A stretch of 64,000 bases of DNA, from positions 14,223,910 through 14,287,909 of the forward strand of contig CM028329.1 in NCBI GenBank assembly GCA_016647705.1, given 5' to 3'. Both the position numbers and the translations under genes were made by a program. Position 1 is the stretch's first letter. Each line of letters starts with the position of its first letter. Below, one piece after another: positions 37,701 to 49,700 of the stretch. This stretch comes from Eucommia ulmoides. Taxonomy: Eukaryota; Streptophyta; Magnoliopsida; Garryales; Eucommiaceae. Below the pieces are notes generated by a model. It did no database searches. It was not told the DNA's origin and saw nothing but the letters and a program-made list of their open reading frames with translations.

Positions 37701-40700
37701 AGCTACTTCTGGCTACGACATTCTGTTTTTTGCTCTGCCATGTGATGAGGTTCCCACCAACGAAAGTGTAATACCCGGATGTAGATCTCCTGCGCGTGAT
37801 GCTACTAGCCGAATCTGAATCAGTATATACCTCTACCAGTTGGTGGCCACGTTTTTTATACAAAATTCCTTTTTCGGGTGTACCCTTCAAGTACCTCAGG
37901 ATTCTATAGGCAGCTTCAAAGTGTTCTTGTTCCGTAGAGTGCATAAATTGGCTGATCATGCTAACCGCGAAATCTATATCTGGACGGGTATGTGAAAAGT
38001 AGATTAACCGCCCCACTAGTCTTTAATATTGTTCTCGGTTTATCACTGCTTCAAATTTTGCCGGTTGTAGCTTTTCATTCGATTCGCTTGGAGTTTTTGC
38101 TGCTTTGCACCCAAGTAGCCCTGTTTCATTTAGTAGGTCGAGTACATATTTCCTTTGACTCACAAATATGTATTCCTTTGATCTAGCGAATTCCATTCTA
38201 AGAAAATATTTCAACAGACCTAGGTCTTTGATCTCAAAGTCATACGCAAGTTTCCTTTTAAGTTTTCCCAATTCATCACTATCACTTCATGTTAAGATGA
38301 TATCGTCTACATAGATAATTAAAATAACAATCTTACCATCAATTGAGTGTCTATAGAATATAGTATGATCTGTTTGGCTTTGTTGATAACCATGACTTTT
38401 TACAGTAGTTCCAAAGCATTCAAACCACGTTCTAGGAGATTGTTTTAGGCCGTATAGTGATTTTTTTAGTTTGCACCCCTTTCCTTGTCCTATCTTTCTT
38501 TCAAAATCTAGTGGTAAACTCATGAACACTTCCTCCTCCAAGTCTCCATTTAGAAAGACATTTTTCACGTCTAATTGATGTAGTGGCCAATCAAGATTCA
38601 CTGCTCGGGACAATAGAATCCGAATCGAGTTTATCTTTGCAACTGAAGCAAACATTTCTTGATAGTCTATCCCATATGTCTGTGTGAATCCTTTAGTGAT
38701 GAGCCTTGCTTTATACCGCTCTATGCTTCCACTTGACTGTGAATACCCACTTGCACCCGACTATCTTTGTATCTTTTGGCGAATCAACTATTTCCCACGT
38801 ACCACTTCTTTTAAGAGCATTCATCTCTTCCAAAACTGCTAGCTTCTAACCTGGATCATCTAGTGCTTCCTCAATTTTCCTTGGAATAAACAAATTAGTA
38901 ACTTTAGAGATAAAGGCTCTATAAGGTTGGGAAAGTTTTGTGTAGGATACATATCTAGCTATGGGGTGATCGGTGCATGTTCTGACTCATTTCCTGATGG
39001 CTATAGGAATATTGAGATCTGAAGTAATACTGGACTGAGAAGGTTCACTAGGAGGTGGTAAAGAGATAGGATTACCTGAGTGAGTGGGTTTATTGGGAGA
39101 TGACAGAGAGATAGGATTACCTGAATCATTGCTTGGGGAGTCGGATTGACCTTGTGCTAGAATGGTAGGCTGATCTGTATTCTTCTTTGTATCTCTCTGA
39201 GTATAAACCCGCAACTCAGTACGTGATCGTGGTATTTCTTCATCTGTTCGTGAGGGAATTATACTAGTGTACTAGTAGGGATCCTTTTTTGTTTGTCAAT
39301 ATTTTCATCACTTGTTTTTGACTAATTTGGAGGAAAAATTTCTAAGACTGTAGTAGGAAGAGGATCATCAGTGACCAAAAAATTTTCTTCCATTAGATTT
39401 TCTCCCTGAAGGGGATTTTTTCAAAGAAAGAAACATGTTCCAAAAACTTGACATCCATATTAACATGAATTTTTTTTGTTTGTGGATTATAATACTTATA
39501 CCTTTTTTGATTTGGTGCATAATAGATGAAAACACATTTTTTAGTTAGGATCAAGTTTAGACCGAAATTGGCTGGGAATATGAACATAGGAGGTGCGGCC
39601 AAATACTTTAAGAGATAGGTCAACTGATTTCCTAGAAACTGAAAAATGTGTTTTGAAATTATCAAATGATGTGGTGTAGTTTAGAATACGTGTAGACATG
39701 CGATTTAGTAAATATGCAGCTGTTAAAAGAGCATCGCCCCACATGTATTTTGGAATATTCATAGAAAACATGAGTGCACGTGCGACTTCGAGTATGGGTT
39801 TATTTTTTCGTTCAGCGATGCCATTTTGTTGGGGTGTGTCACGGCATGTGGATTGATGTAGAATATCATTTGTTTTCAAAAAACTGTCTAAACGTTCAAT
39901 GAAATTTTCTGTTCCATTATCTGTGCGAAGAATGTTAGGTTTCATTTGAAATTGGTTTTTGTGCATAATGCAAAATTTTTTAAATAAAACTTTTACATCA
40001 GATTTTGCACGCATCAAATATGTCCAACATAAACGTGTGTGATCATCAATAAATGTCACAAACCATCTTTTTCCAGATAATGTTGTGATTTTTGATGGGA
40101 CCCCATATATCGATGTGAATTAAATAGATAGGTTTGGATGCATGATATGGTTTTGAAATATAAGAAGTACGCTGACTTTTTGCAAACAAACAACTTTCAC
40201 AATGAAAAGAAGAACAATTCACATTCTTAAATAAAGTCGGAAACAAATGTTTAAAATATTGAAAACTTGGATGTCCTAGTCTAAGATGCTAAAGGATGAT
40301 TTTATCACGAATAGACATTGAACTCATACAACTGGGGCCGTGAGTTGTTTTATTCCTTAAGAAGTTATCATTGAAGTAATAAAGGCTATCCACCAGTCTA
40401 GCACTGCCAATCGTCTTCCCCGAGCGTTGGTCCTGAAATAAACAATGAAATTCAAAGAACATGGCATGACAGTTAGAATCTCGTAATAGTTTACTGACAG
40501 ATAAAAGGTTACAAGTAAATTTAAGAACGTGAAGGACGGTTTTTAGATTAATACTATCTGAGATTTTTATTTGGCCTTTTCCTGTAATGGGTGAGAAACT
40601 TCCGTCTGCAATCCTAATTCTTTTGTTACCAGAACACGGTGAATAGATATTGAAAATGTGATAAAAACTTGTCATATGATTAGAAGCACCTGAATCGATA

Positions 40701-43700
40701 ATCCAAGGTGCTGAATTTAAGGAACAAGAAAAAGCTCTGGAGTTGTTACCTGTTTGAGCTAAGGAAGCATTAGGAGTAAGTATCGAATGATGGATTGACA
40801 ACCAGCAGTTTCAAAAGTTGATCAATCTACTTTTTGTTGAATGGAGTGGTTGCAACTTCATGCGCGGAAGGATAGGATCGGTTAGATTTTTCTCCTGACT
40901 TGTTGCTTTTCAAATTTGCTGGTTTCCCATGGATTTTCCAACATGTTTCTCATGTATGACGGGGATTGTTGCAGTAGTCACACCATATTCGAGGGCGTTC
41001 CTCTGCTTGGTGTTGAAACCTGCTGGAGCTAGCATTAGCGGCAGCCAAAGCGGACCTTGGGATGGATTCCGAGGTAACATCAGACATGGTGAAGGCAAGG
41101 GAAAAACATTGTCAGAGGTTGAGATTTGTCGGGTTGACCTTCAACGAATTAAGTTCGCGAGATGAAGGCCTGAACAACAACCGATTTCTTCTGCATTACT
41201 GCGATCGATCGATTTCCGGCTATAAGAGGCCCGTCGATGTTCGTCGTCGGCCGTAAGGGTTTCGGTGAGTGTTCGTCAGCGGCTATAGGAGACCGGCGAG
41301 GCTTCGTCGTCGGTTGTAGAGGGCCGGTGAGTTGTTTGTCGGCTGTAAGGAGGTTGCGATACGTTCGTTGTTGGCTGTAAGTGGCCGGCGAGTGTTCATC
41401 GGCGGCTGTAGGAGACCGGCGAGGCTTCGTCGTCGGTTGTAGAGGGCCGGTAAGTTGTTTGTCGGCTGGGAAGTAGGTCGGCGAGGCCTCTTCGCGGCTG
41501 TAGGATGCCGGTGGCTGCGTCGGTGGTGAAACAGGGCTGGCTAGGTCTAGGATTTTAATTTTAGCTCTGATGCCAAATTGAATACAATAATCAATCGTAT
41601 TTTTTTGTTAATCATACAATATGAGAGTACATATAGGAAAACATAGGAACCTAAAAAGATAACTAAATAATGACAATTAACTATTTTCCTAATCTATATA
41701 TTTGACTTCCTATATACAAACAATCAATTAATAATCAATCAAATAATCAATTAATAATTAATTATTCCAACATCATAGAATTCCTGGAATGCCATATGAG
41801 CCATGAAATACTATCATTGGGCATGCCAGCCAATAATTTTGCGTATTGGATTCTTAGGCACTCTCCTATGTTTATGTATAAATAAATATATGTGAGAATG
41901 AACAGAAAGATTGTTATAACTTATTGATAAACAAGAATTGGCCACTCTGTTGATGAAAGTGCAACCACTGCCCTGGATTATGCTCTCTTATAGTCTGCTT
42001 TATTTCATATGAGAAACATTACAAGCACATTTCAGGCCTCCATCTATTGCGTACTTTCTCTCTCTATTTATCTATCTATCTATGGAGGTGTGTCTGACAC
42101 TGTTGCCGGTGCCTATAACATAGAAATAAGTTTTGGACACAAGTTCTAAAATTACTCTTGCGCTCCCTGAAGAATGTAAGTAGAATCTGCTACATCTCTA
42201 TTTTTTCTCTCCATGCCATGACACTTGTAATGGAAATTTGAATTTGTAACTTTTTGTGCTAAGATTATGAATCCAAACATATTTATAAATCAAGTATTTG
42301 GTCATTACTTGTCATGCCGCTTGCAATTTTTATTTGATTCTTAATTTCATTGAACACTATTACCCGTTATACCATTTAATATGGGCTAGAATAAATATTT
42401 CATTCATTGTGTCCTCCTATATCCTACTTTTCTGAAATGTAGTTTTGGCATCTCCATGTGTTGTGTCATTTTGCCATGTGATGTTCATATCAGTGCTTCT
42501 TAGGCAGGATGTGCTGGTATTCAAGCAGCGGTTCTTCCTCAAGTCACCAGCTTGACTTGAACCTCTATTTTCTTATTTTACCTAAGCTAAGGCTAGTTTA
42601 TTGGAGAAACCGATCCATGCCTGTTCACTCAATGAAATAATGTGATAATTTAAGTTACGGTACCATCCCCTGCCCATTTTAACTATTTACCATGAGCGTA
42701 TTGCTTCTTCTTGATCATGCCAAATAAGAAAAGTATATCTCAGAGGAGGAGAACAGGCGCGATTCCCTGAATGTTACTTATTCAGTTTCAATTGCTGAGG
42801 AAGAGTAGATATTTATGTTTACATAGACTAACTCTATACTAACTTTGTTGGCAGGTTGTTATCGCTTTTCCTTATTGGCGAAATGGATCCCTTGTGAGTT
42901 GCAAGTATCGGGGTGTCGCGAAAACGTTTTGGCAGGTTATTGTGATTTAAGTTACTCCTTTTGTTTGTCATATACCCCCTCCCTACTTGGCAAGGAAATA
43001 TTATTTTGGATACTTAAGAAGAGTAATTAGGAAGCCTAGTTTTGTACAATTGCCATGTGCAGGTCAACTGAGATTGGAACCAGTGGGATGAATCTAAGGT
43101 CAATGTCTGGTCTCATGTTGGAAGTTTACCTAAGCTGTAGATCAGACTTTATGGTACCTAATATCTGTGGAATTCCTAAACTGACAAGTGACAATAATAA
43201 TGTAATTTGATCAGAAGGATTTGGAGGAGAAGAACAGCATTATTGTGCTGATTGTGTTTCTGATTTCTTTTGATGAATGTTACTTCCCTTGGATATCATT
43301 TTTACTCTTTCATGTTGCTTGAGACATGAGTATTGACACTATTGTTTCAAATTTTCTTTTTTGTCAATATGCAGGAAAAGGACACTGAAAAAATATTTTA
43401 TGGGCTGGATGATATAAAGGGTGCTACTGACATCATCATTGTAATATCTTAATGATTTACACGTTGCATGATTAAATCTCTTTTCTGTCCTACTGCATTT
43501 CATCAATTTTATTCGTGGTACATGTATCTCAAATCTGATCATAGGTTGAGGGTGAAATAGATAAGCTTGCAATGGAAGAGGCTGGTTTTCGAAACTGTGT
43601 GAGTGTTCCTGATGGTGCACCTCCTTCAGTCTCCACTAAGGAATTGCCTCCTGAAGAAAAGGTCTGTTACCTAAGCCTGAAAATCTTAACTTCTGTCACA

Positions 43701-46700
43701 AGGTGTAGACTCTGGATCTTTCCTGTTCTCCTAAATGGTGTTAGTCAATTTCTGTGACTGTAGAATCCTGGAATGAATTGAGTGCAAGTAGAAGAACTTC
43801 AGCATGAACAAAATCTGTCTCTCATCATTTCTGGATCTGGATCCTTTCTGCCGGGAAACATTTCATCTAATTTTCCCTTTTTTTTTTTGTTGTTTTTATA
43901 TATAAAACCAGGACAAAAAATATCAGTACCTTTGGAACTGTAAAGATTATCTAAAGAAGGTATGTTAATGTTCTTTTTTTTCCCTTTTCTTTCACCTAGC
44001 CCCTTTTAATAATTGAAAACGTAATTATTGATGGCATCATATTTTGATAGGCATCTCGCATAATACTTGCCACTGATGGAGACCCACCTGGTCAAGCATT
44101 AGCTGAAGAACTTGCACGCCGTCTTGGAAGAGAAAGGTTTATCTTGCGTACTGTAATGGTTCCGTCTTTACACTCTATGGCCATGATTTCTTTCGATGTA
44201 TTAATGCAGGGCTTTGGATGTTTCTGTGTTAACAGATGCTGGCGAGTCAAATGGCCTGAAAAGAATGAGAATGAAACTTGCAAAGATGCAAATGAGGTTT
44301 GGTAGCCATATTTTGTTACAGTCTTGGGTTTGTATTTGTTTGTTTCTTTTGACAATTAAGATGGGTACCAGAACCACTTTGTGCCAAGCGTTATATGGTA
44401 GAGTCTGGAGTCCTGTATAACACAGTGTTGTCATATCTGTTATGTAAGCAAAGATGCGTGCTTTAGAATTATGGTATGAATTTAGTTTGAAGACTGTCCT
44501 GGCTCACTTCAATAATAGGTAAAGTTTCATGTATTTTGTTCATGCAACAAGCTTGCAATGGAAAAAGTACACTAACATAATCTGTGTCCCTACAGTGTCT
44601 ATAAGGCATTGAGTAGCAATTCTGTGATTTTTTTAGGACTTGTCAGTATTTTTTTTTATAAATAAATTACTTGGATATGCTTGCATTATAATTGATCTAG
44701 GATTAGGGTTTTCTGTTTCGGTGAGAAGGAAAAGAGAAATGAATATAGAAAAGATAAGGAATCTGTTTGACGGTGATAGAATGTGGAGAAGTACAATTCT
44801 GTGGAGAAAATGAATGTTCCAACAACTCCCCTCAAGTTGGAGCATATCACTCTCTCATACATTTGCATACAATAGAATAAGAGAATTTAGTTCTTGGACA
44901 TCTGAGTTTTTTTGATGTGAGAAAGGTGTGTGGATCCATCTGGAATTGATCTCCCCTTTAATAAATTGTAGGTGGAGCTAAATATTCTTTGTTCTGTTAT
45001 TTTGAACTGGACTATGAGTGATATTATTATTGACCTCCTTTCTATCACAATGGAACCCCATATACTATTAAATCTTTCAGCAAAATTTGTATCAGAAGAA
45101 TTAATAGACTCCATGCGCCATAGCTGGGAACTCTGGTTCTGCACTTGACCACACCAGATTAAATTTTCTTTTGAAACGGTACAGTAAACTGAATTAGATC
45201 ATCTAATGTCTACAGTGACAGGAAATCTAGGTTAAAACGTAGTTGGAGTTAATTTTTTATTATAGCAGATTACAAGATTTCCCCATGTACTTTGATGGGG
45301 GTACAGTTTATTCTCGTCCACTTTTGACCTAAGCATTTAACTCCTCCGAACTATTCAGTATAGTGTAAAGTCACAAATCGTTAATTTTTGCAGATGCCCT
45401 TAAACACGTGCCTAAAGACCCTGCTCAGTTCAAATTGACTATTTCATAGATGATGATACATTTGTTTAATTTCAATATATATAAAATTAACTATGTGGAA
45501 ACTAAAAAGAAATGAATCCATAAAGGGAAAAAAGGAAAAAAAGTGTTGGCCTGGACTTGATCCAAGGGGCGGGGGATGAATTGTGTTATGGAATTTTTTT
45601 GTCTTTTCTTTTAACTCTTCAAGTTCAGATTACTTCAACCAATCGCTTTAATAGATAACGAATGTACAAATAATATGACGGCATTCATTTAATATATTGT
45701 TTGTCTCATTGTGATATATTCAACAATGTAATGCTGTGGAATAAAGTAATCACAATCCAAACAACACATAATAGTAAATCATAGGAGGATAGGGATCGAG
45801 AGAATCAACCAAATAACACACAAGGATTTTTATAGTAGTTCGGCAAAATCAATTTGCCTATGTCTACTCCTTCGAGCTCCCACGGAGAGTTTTAATCCAT
45901 TAAGTATTCGGATCTTCTTCCCCGATGAAGACCAAACCATTTCAATCTCTCACTAGGCAAGGTTGTTTATGCCTAGCTACTATCTCTCACAAGGTAAGGT
46001 CGTTTATACCTTGCTATACTCGCTCACAAGACAAGGTATGTTTTATGTCTTGTTACATTCTCTCACTAGACAAGTTACGTTTATATCTAGCTATAATATC
46101 TCACAAGGTAAGGTCGTTTACACCTTGCTACACTCTCTCACAAGACAAGTTACGTTAATGTCTTGCTACATTCTCTCACTAGACAAGGTACGCTTATGTC
46201 TAGTTACAATCTCTCACAAGGCAAGTTATGTTTATGCCTTGATACAATCTTACCAAGGTTCACGCCCCTGGATTTCCTAATCCCTTTCCCTAGGCAAAGA
46301 TCACGCCTAACCAAGGTTCACCACCTTTGATTTCTCAAGTACAACAATAATCAATACAACTCCCAAATAAGCAAATACATTTACAACAATAAGTACACAA
46401 AACTCAACTAATCCGTATCTACTCTTGAGATTATAGAGATTCAGTCTCCTGAATAATCTCTTCTCTGTAGAGATTTGGCCGATTAATTTATCGATTCTTC
46501 TCTTTGAGTTCCTCATCACTCGGCTCAACAAAGTTCTACCTTTCATCTTTTGAATAGCTTCCTGACAAGATGTGTATATGATATGCAAACGCTTGACTGT
46601 CTAAGTACACTGGATATGTGACTTCAGACTTTGTGAGCTGTCTCAAAGTTTGACAGAGCTTCTAAACACTCTTTTTAAAAATGTATATAAAAAATAAGCC

Positions 46701-49700
46701 ATCTTGTGTTTTCTACTCAATGTATATAAAAAATAAGCCATCTTGTGTTTTCTACTCACATGCCATGTACACTTTATTTCATGAGTGTTCTTCAAGTGCT
46801 AAGTGTAAACTAGACTAATGATATTCTCATTAAGGTTCAATTCTAGTTTTAAGATTCAACCCATTTATGTAAACATTCAATCACTTTTATTTGTCAATCA
46901 CACAAGGAGAATATAGCATGAATACGTGGTGAAAATGATCATGATGCACACAAGCGAGAGCGAGTAGGAAATCACAACATAATGTTCAAGCTAATTGGTT
47001 CGCCTTTTTCAACAAAGATCAACATGGGCAACTTTACGTTCATAATTAGCTTGGATGTAGTGCACACTTCATTACTTATATGATGTCATCAAGTAAGTAC
47101 ATGTGATACAAATATTCAATTTTTTACTACAGCTCAACGTATAGCATGTATGATTCTTTGCATTATAGAGCTAAGACACTCTTCAAGATAACAATTTCTT
47201 AGAAAGCCAAGTGAAAATGTCCAATTTAGCGCACCTCTTATTGGAATACGCGAGGGATTTAAGATTTCAATGAGTAACTTAATCTTGCTGGTGGTGCGAA
47301 TTCTTCCCGTGTCCAATAGACCAATTCCAATGAACTCATGATTAAGTAGAAAACCTTTTTCATGTATCTTAGAAAGCTCTTTAGGTTTTCCCAAAACGTT
47401 GGATTTTCCAAGTAATGTATTCAACTCTAATAAAGCACAATTTGAAAATTCATTGTTATCACACAATCAATTTTATATACTTTATCACCAAGAGATATAG
47501 ATATGACCAATATAAACAACTTCTAGTTGTATAAATGTGCATACAAGTAGATTAATCATCTCACCTAGCATGGATATACATAAAGTGTCTAGACAAACAA
47601 GTTGGAGCATGTAAAGCATGATCTAGACTTTTTCAATTAAGCACATTATAAACATGTTCCAAGATTTAAACAATTAAGCGCAAAGTAATGTATAATGAAA
47701 CAAACTCACCGGATGTAATGATAAATGTGGGCATGTTGCATCTTCCAGGATGACTAATTTTCCATCTGTTGAACTCCCTCGAAACCTTAGAGTATCAAAA
47801 GGTTTGGCTTGAAAGACCTACTCTAGGTTTGGCACTGATAAGATGACACTTTTGTTTTTGTAGTATTTTCACACACTATATCACTCATTTAAGAACAAAG
47901 AGGTGTCGCAAAAGGATGATAAATATATAGCAATAAAGTTCAGACCCTCATTCTTGTGAAATTTGTGCAATTAAGTGGGGTTTATATAGGGTTGGTCAAG
48001 GTAGTGACTGTTACACCAAATTTGGGATCAAAAGGCTGTTAATCTGTTACAATTAATTAATTAAACGTTATAGGCATGAAATATGATCACTAATGGTCAT
48101 CTATAACGTTTCAATTTGGTTAATTTGGGCAAGAACCCGTTGGGAGACAATGTGCATCAAGAAAGGCTGAAATTTAGGGTTCAGAAAATGGAAACATTTG
48201 AACATCAGATTTACCTTTTGATTTTGATTCATCTTTCGTAATTCTTGTTTCTAATGATAGGAAATATATTCAATTAAAGATTAAAACCATGTACAATAAA
48301 TTTGGTGTTCAAAATAAGGTCGAATTTGATTTTTCCCTCAATGTGTACCAACAGATCCGGTAGATCGGTTGGCGGGTTTGGCTAATCGGTTGACCAATGT
48401 CCTTGAAAGGTTATTCTGGAAATCCTACTTGTGTGATCGGTTGACTAAGTTAGATGGTCGGTTGACCGATTGCGCTGAATATACCTCTTTGAGACCTACA
48501 ACCATAATCGGTTGATTGGTGCACCTATCGGTTGACCTTCGATTGGAGTTTTTCTGTAACCGTTTAGCTAACTTGTGAAATCGGTTGACGGCTAAGGCTA
48601 TTTGGTTTTCATTTAGGCTAATGGTTGGATCGGTTGACCGGTTGGGGAAATCGGTCGACTACTTTATGCAGGATTTGGTTTTTTGCCTATTTTTACAGCC
48701 GATTCTTAATCAACCTCAATTATCTGTCTTATTTTCAATCTTAATCATTTTAGACATTTCAACACACATATTTTCAACAAATAAAAATGCCACATAATAA
48801 TGCAAGTGTGTTTGTTTCCTAGAGGCTTATCTTAATATACTTCTCAAGTTTGAGATTGTCATTACCTTAAGAATCGATCTTTGTAGTGGTGTAGCTTCTT
48901 GATCTTCTTCAGTGCAATGTCCCAATCTTCTTGTGCTTTTCATCTTTATGGTCTTTCTTCATTGTTCACAGTTTCTGTTGTGAGTTTGTACTTTGGTGCT
49001 TTGGTTTCTTGCAAGATCACTTACTTAAGACTACTATCATGATTAGTACATGGTTAATACAATCAACTTATTTAATCAAATATATTCCCGAATGATCTTG
49101 TGTACATAAACATAGCATATCTAAAGAATCTCAGGTAATCACATGTATCACATATGCATGAATAGTGATATCTTATGGATGACATAGATTGATATGGTGT
49201 AGTTGCATAATCACATAAAATATAAATATGTAGACATATAAGCATGATATAAGTATGATACAACTTAATCTATTACATTAATATCCATAGACATATAAGC
49301 ATGATACAACTCAGTCTGGCCCAGCTTCTCTTTCCTCTGCCTAAGATTTGACAACCTAGCCAGGCCTTGATCTGCAGCTGATCCAAACTTCACCTTTCAG
49401 TTCATAAATACACCCCTAATACTCTCCATTACCAAATATATTTTATTTTGGACAGAATGCTGCACCCCGTCAAAACAGATCTTACATCTCATTTTCCAGA
49501 TTTTCCAATGCTGAACAAAGGCACCACCTGATACAAAGCTCTAACCGAGGACCAGGTTTATGCCACCGAACAACAAGCAAATAAAATAAGGAACTAGTAG
49601 TCTAAGGCATGCCTTACATTACAGCAATATGTAACCAAATTTGCTGAGCAAATTCATCATTCTAAAAAAAATGAGCCAGTTTCTATAGCTGGGGCATTAT

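Larger units (their letters stand above)
37166..41772 (-). mobile_element. Copia-C: Ty1/copia element in Twinkle intron 6
   Basis: Antisense element with LTRs at 41579-41772 (5') and 37166-37349 (3'), starting TGTTGGAATAATTAATT on the minus strand. They differ by a 10-bp indel and roughly 11 substitutions. The primer-binding site TGGCATCAGAGC is adjacent to the 5' LTR (reverse complement at about 41564-41575). No matching 5-bp target duplication (TAAAT versus TCATA). Protease, integrase, reverse transcriptase and RNase H remain; most of the gag capsid is absent. Total 4.6 kb. Confidence 0.92.
45544..49080 (+). mobile_element. Solo-LTR-like element, family H copy 3 (H3)
   Basis: Starts TGTTGGCCTGGACTTGATCC. 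It shares the CTATGTCTACTCC phrase and the order hairpin array, long spacer, palindrome cluster with H1 and H2, but is about 3.5 kb, 1.2 kb longer than H1. The right end is unresolved: similarity to the H2 terminal region fades near 49075 and no duplication of the left 5-mer (AAAAG) was found. No coding domain of an LTR retrotransposon is visible inside. Confidence 0.6.

Noticed and set aside
37161-41777. Target duplication for Copia-C
   Set aside because: Flanks TAAAT and TCATA do not match. A CATAA/CATAG match requires moving the LTR borders, which the internal LTR junctions contradict.
45953-46241. CRISPR-like repeat array
   Set aside because: Period is regular at about 38 bp, but there are no unique spacers, arms vary between units, and the surroundings are plant nuclear DNA with no cas genes.
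45925-46280. Open frames of 77 and 105 codons
   Set aside because: They are read through the hairpin array; their repeated peptides only reflect the DNA repeat.
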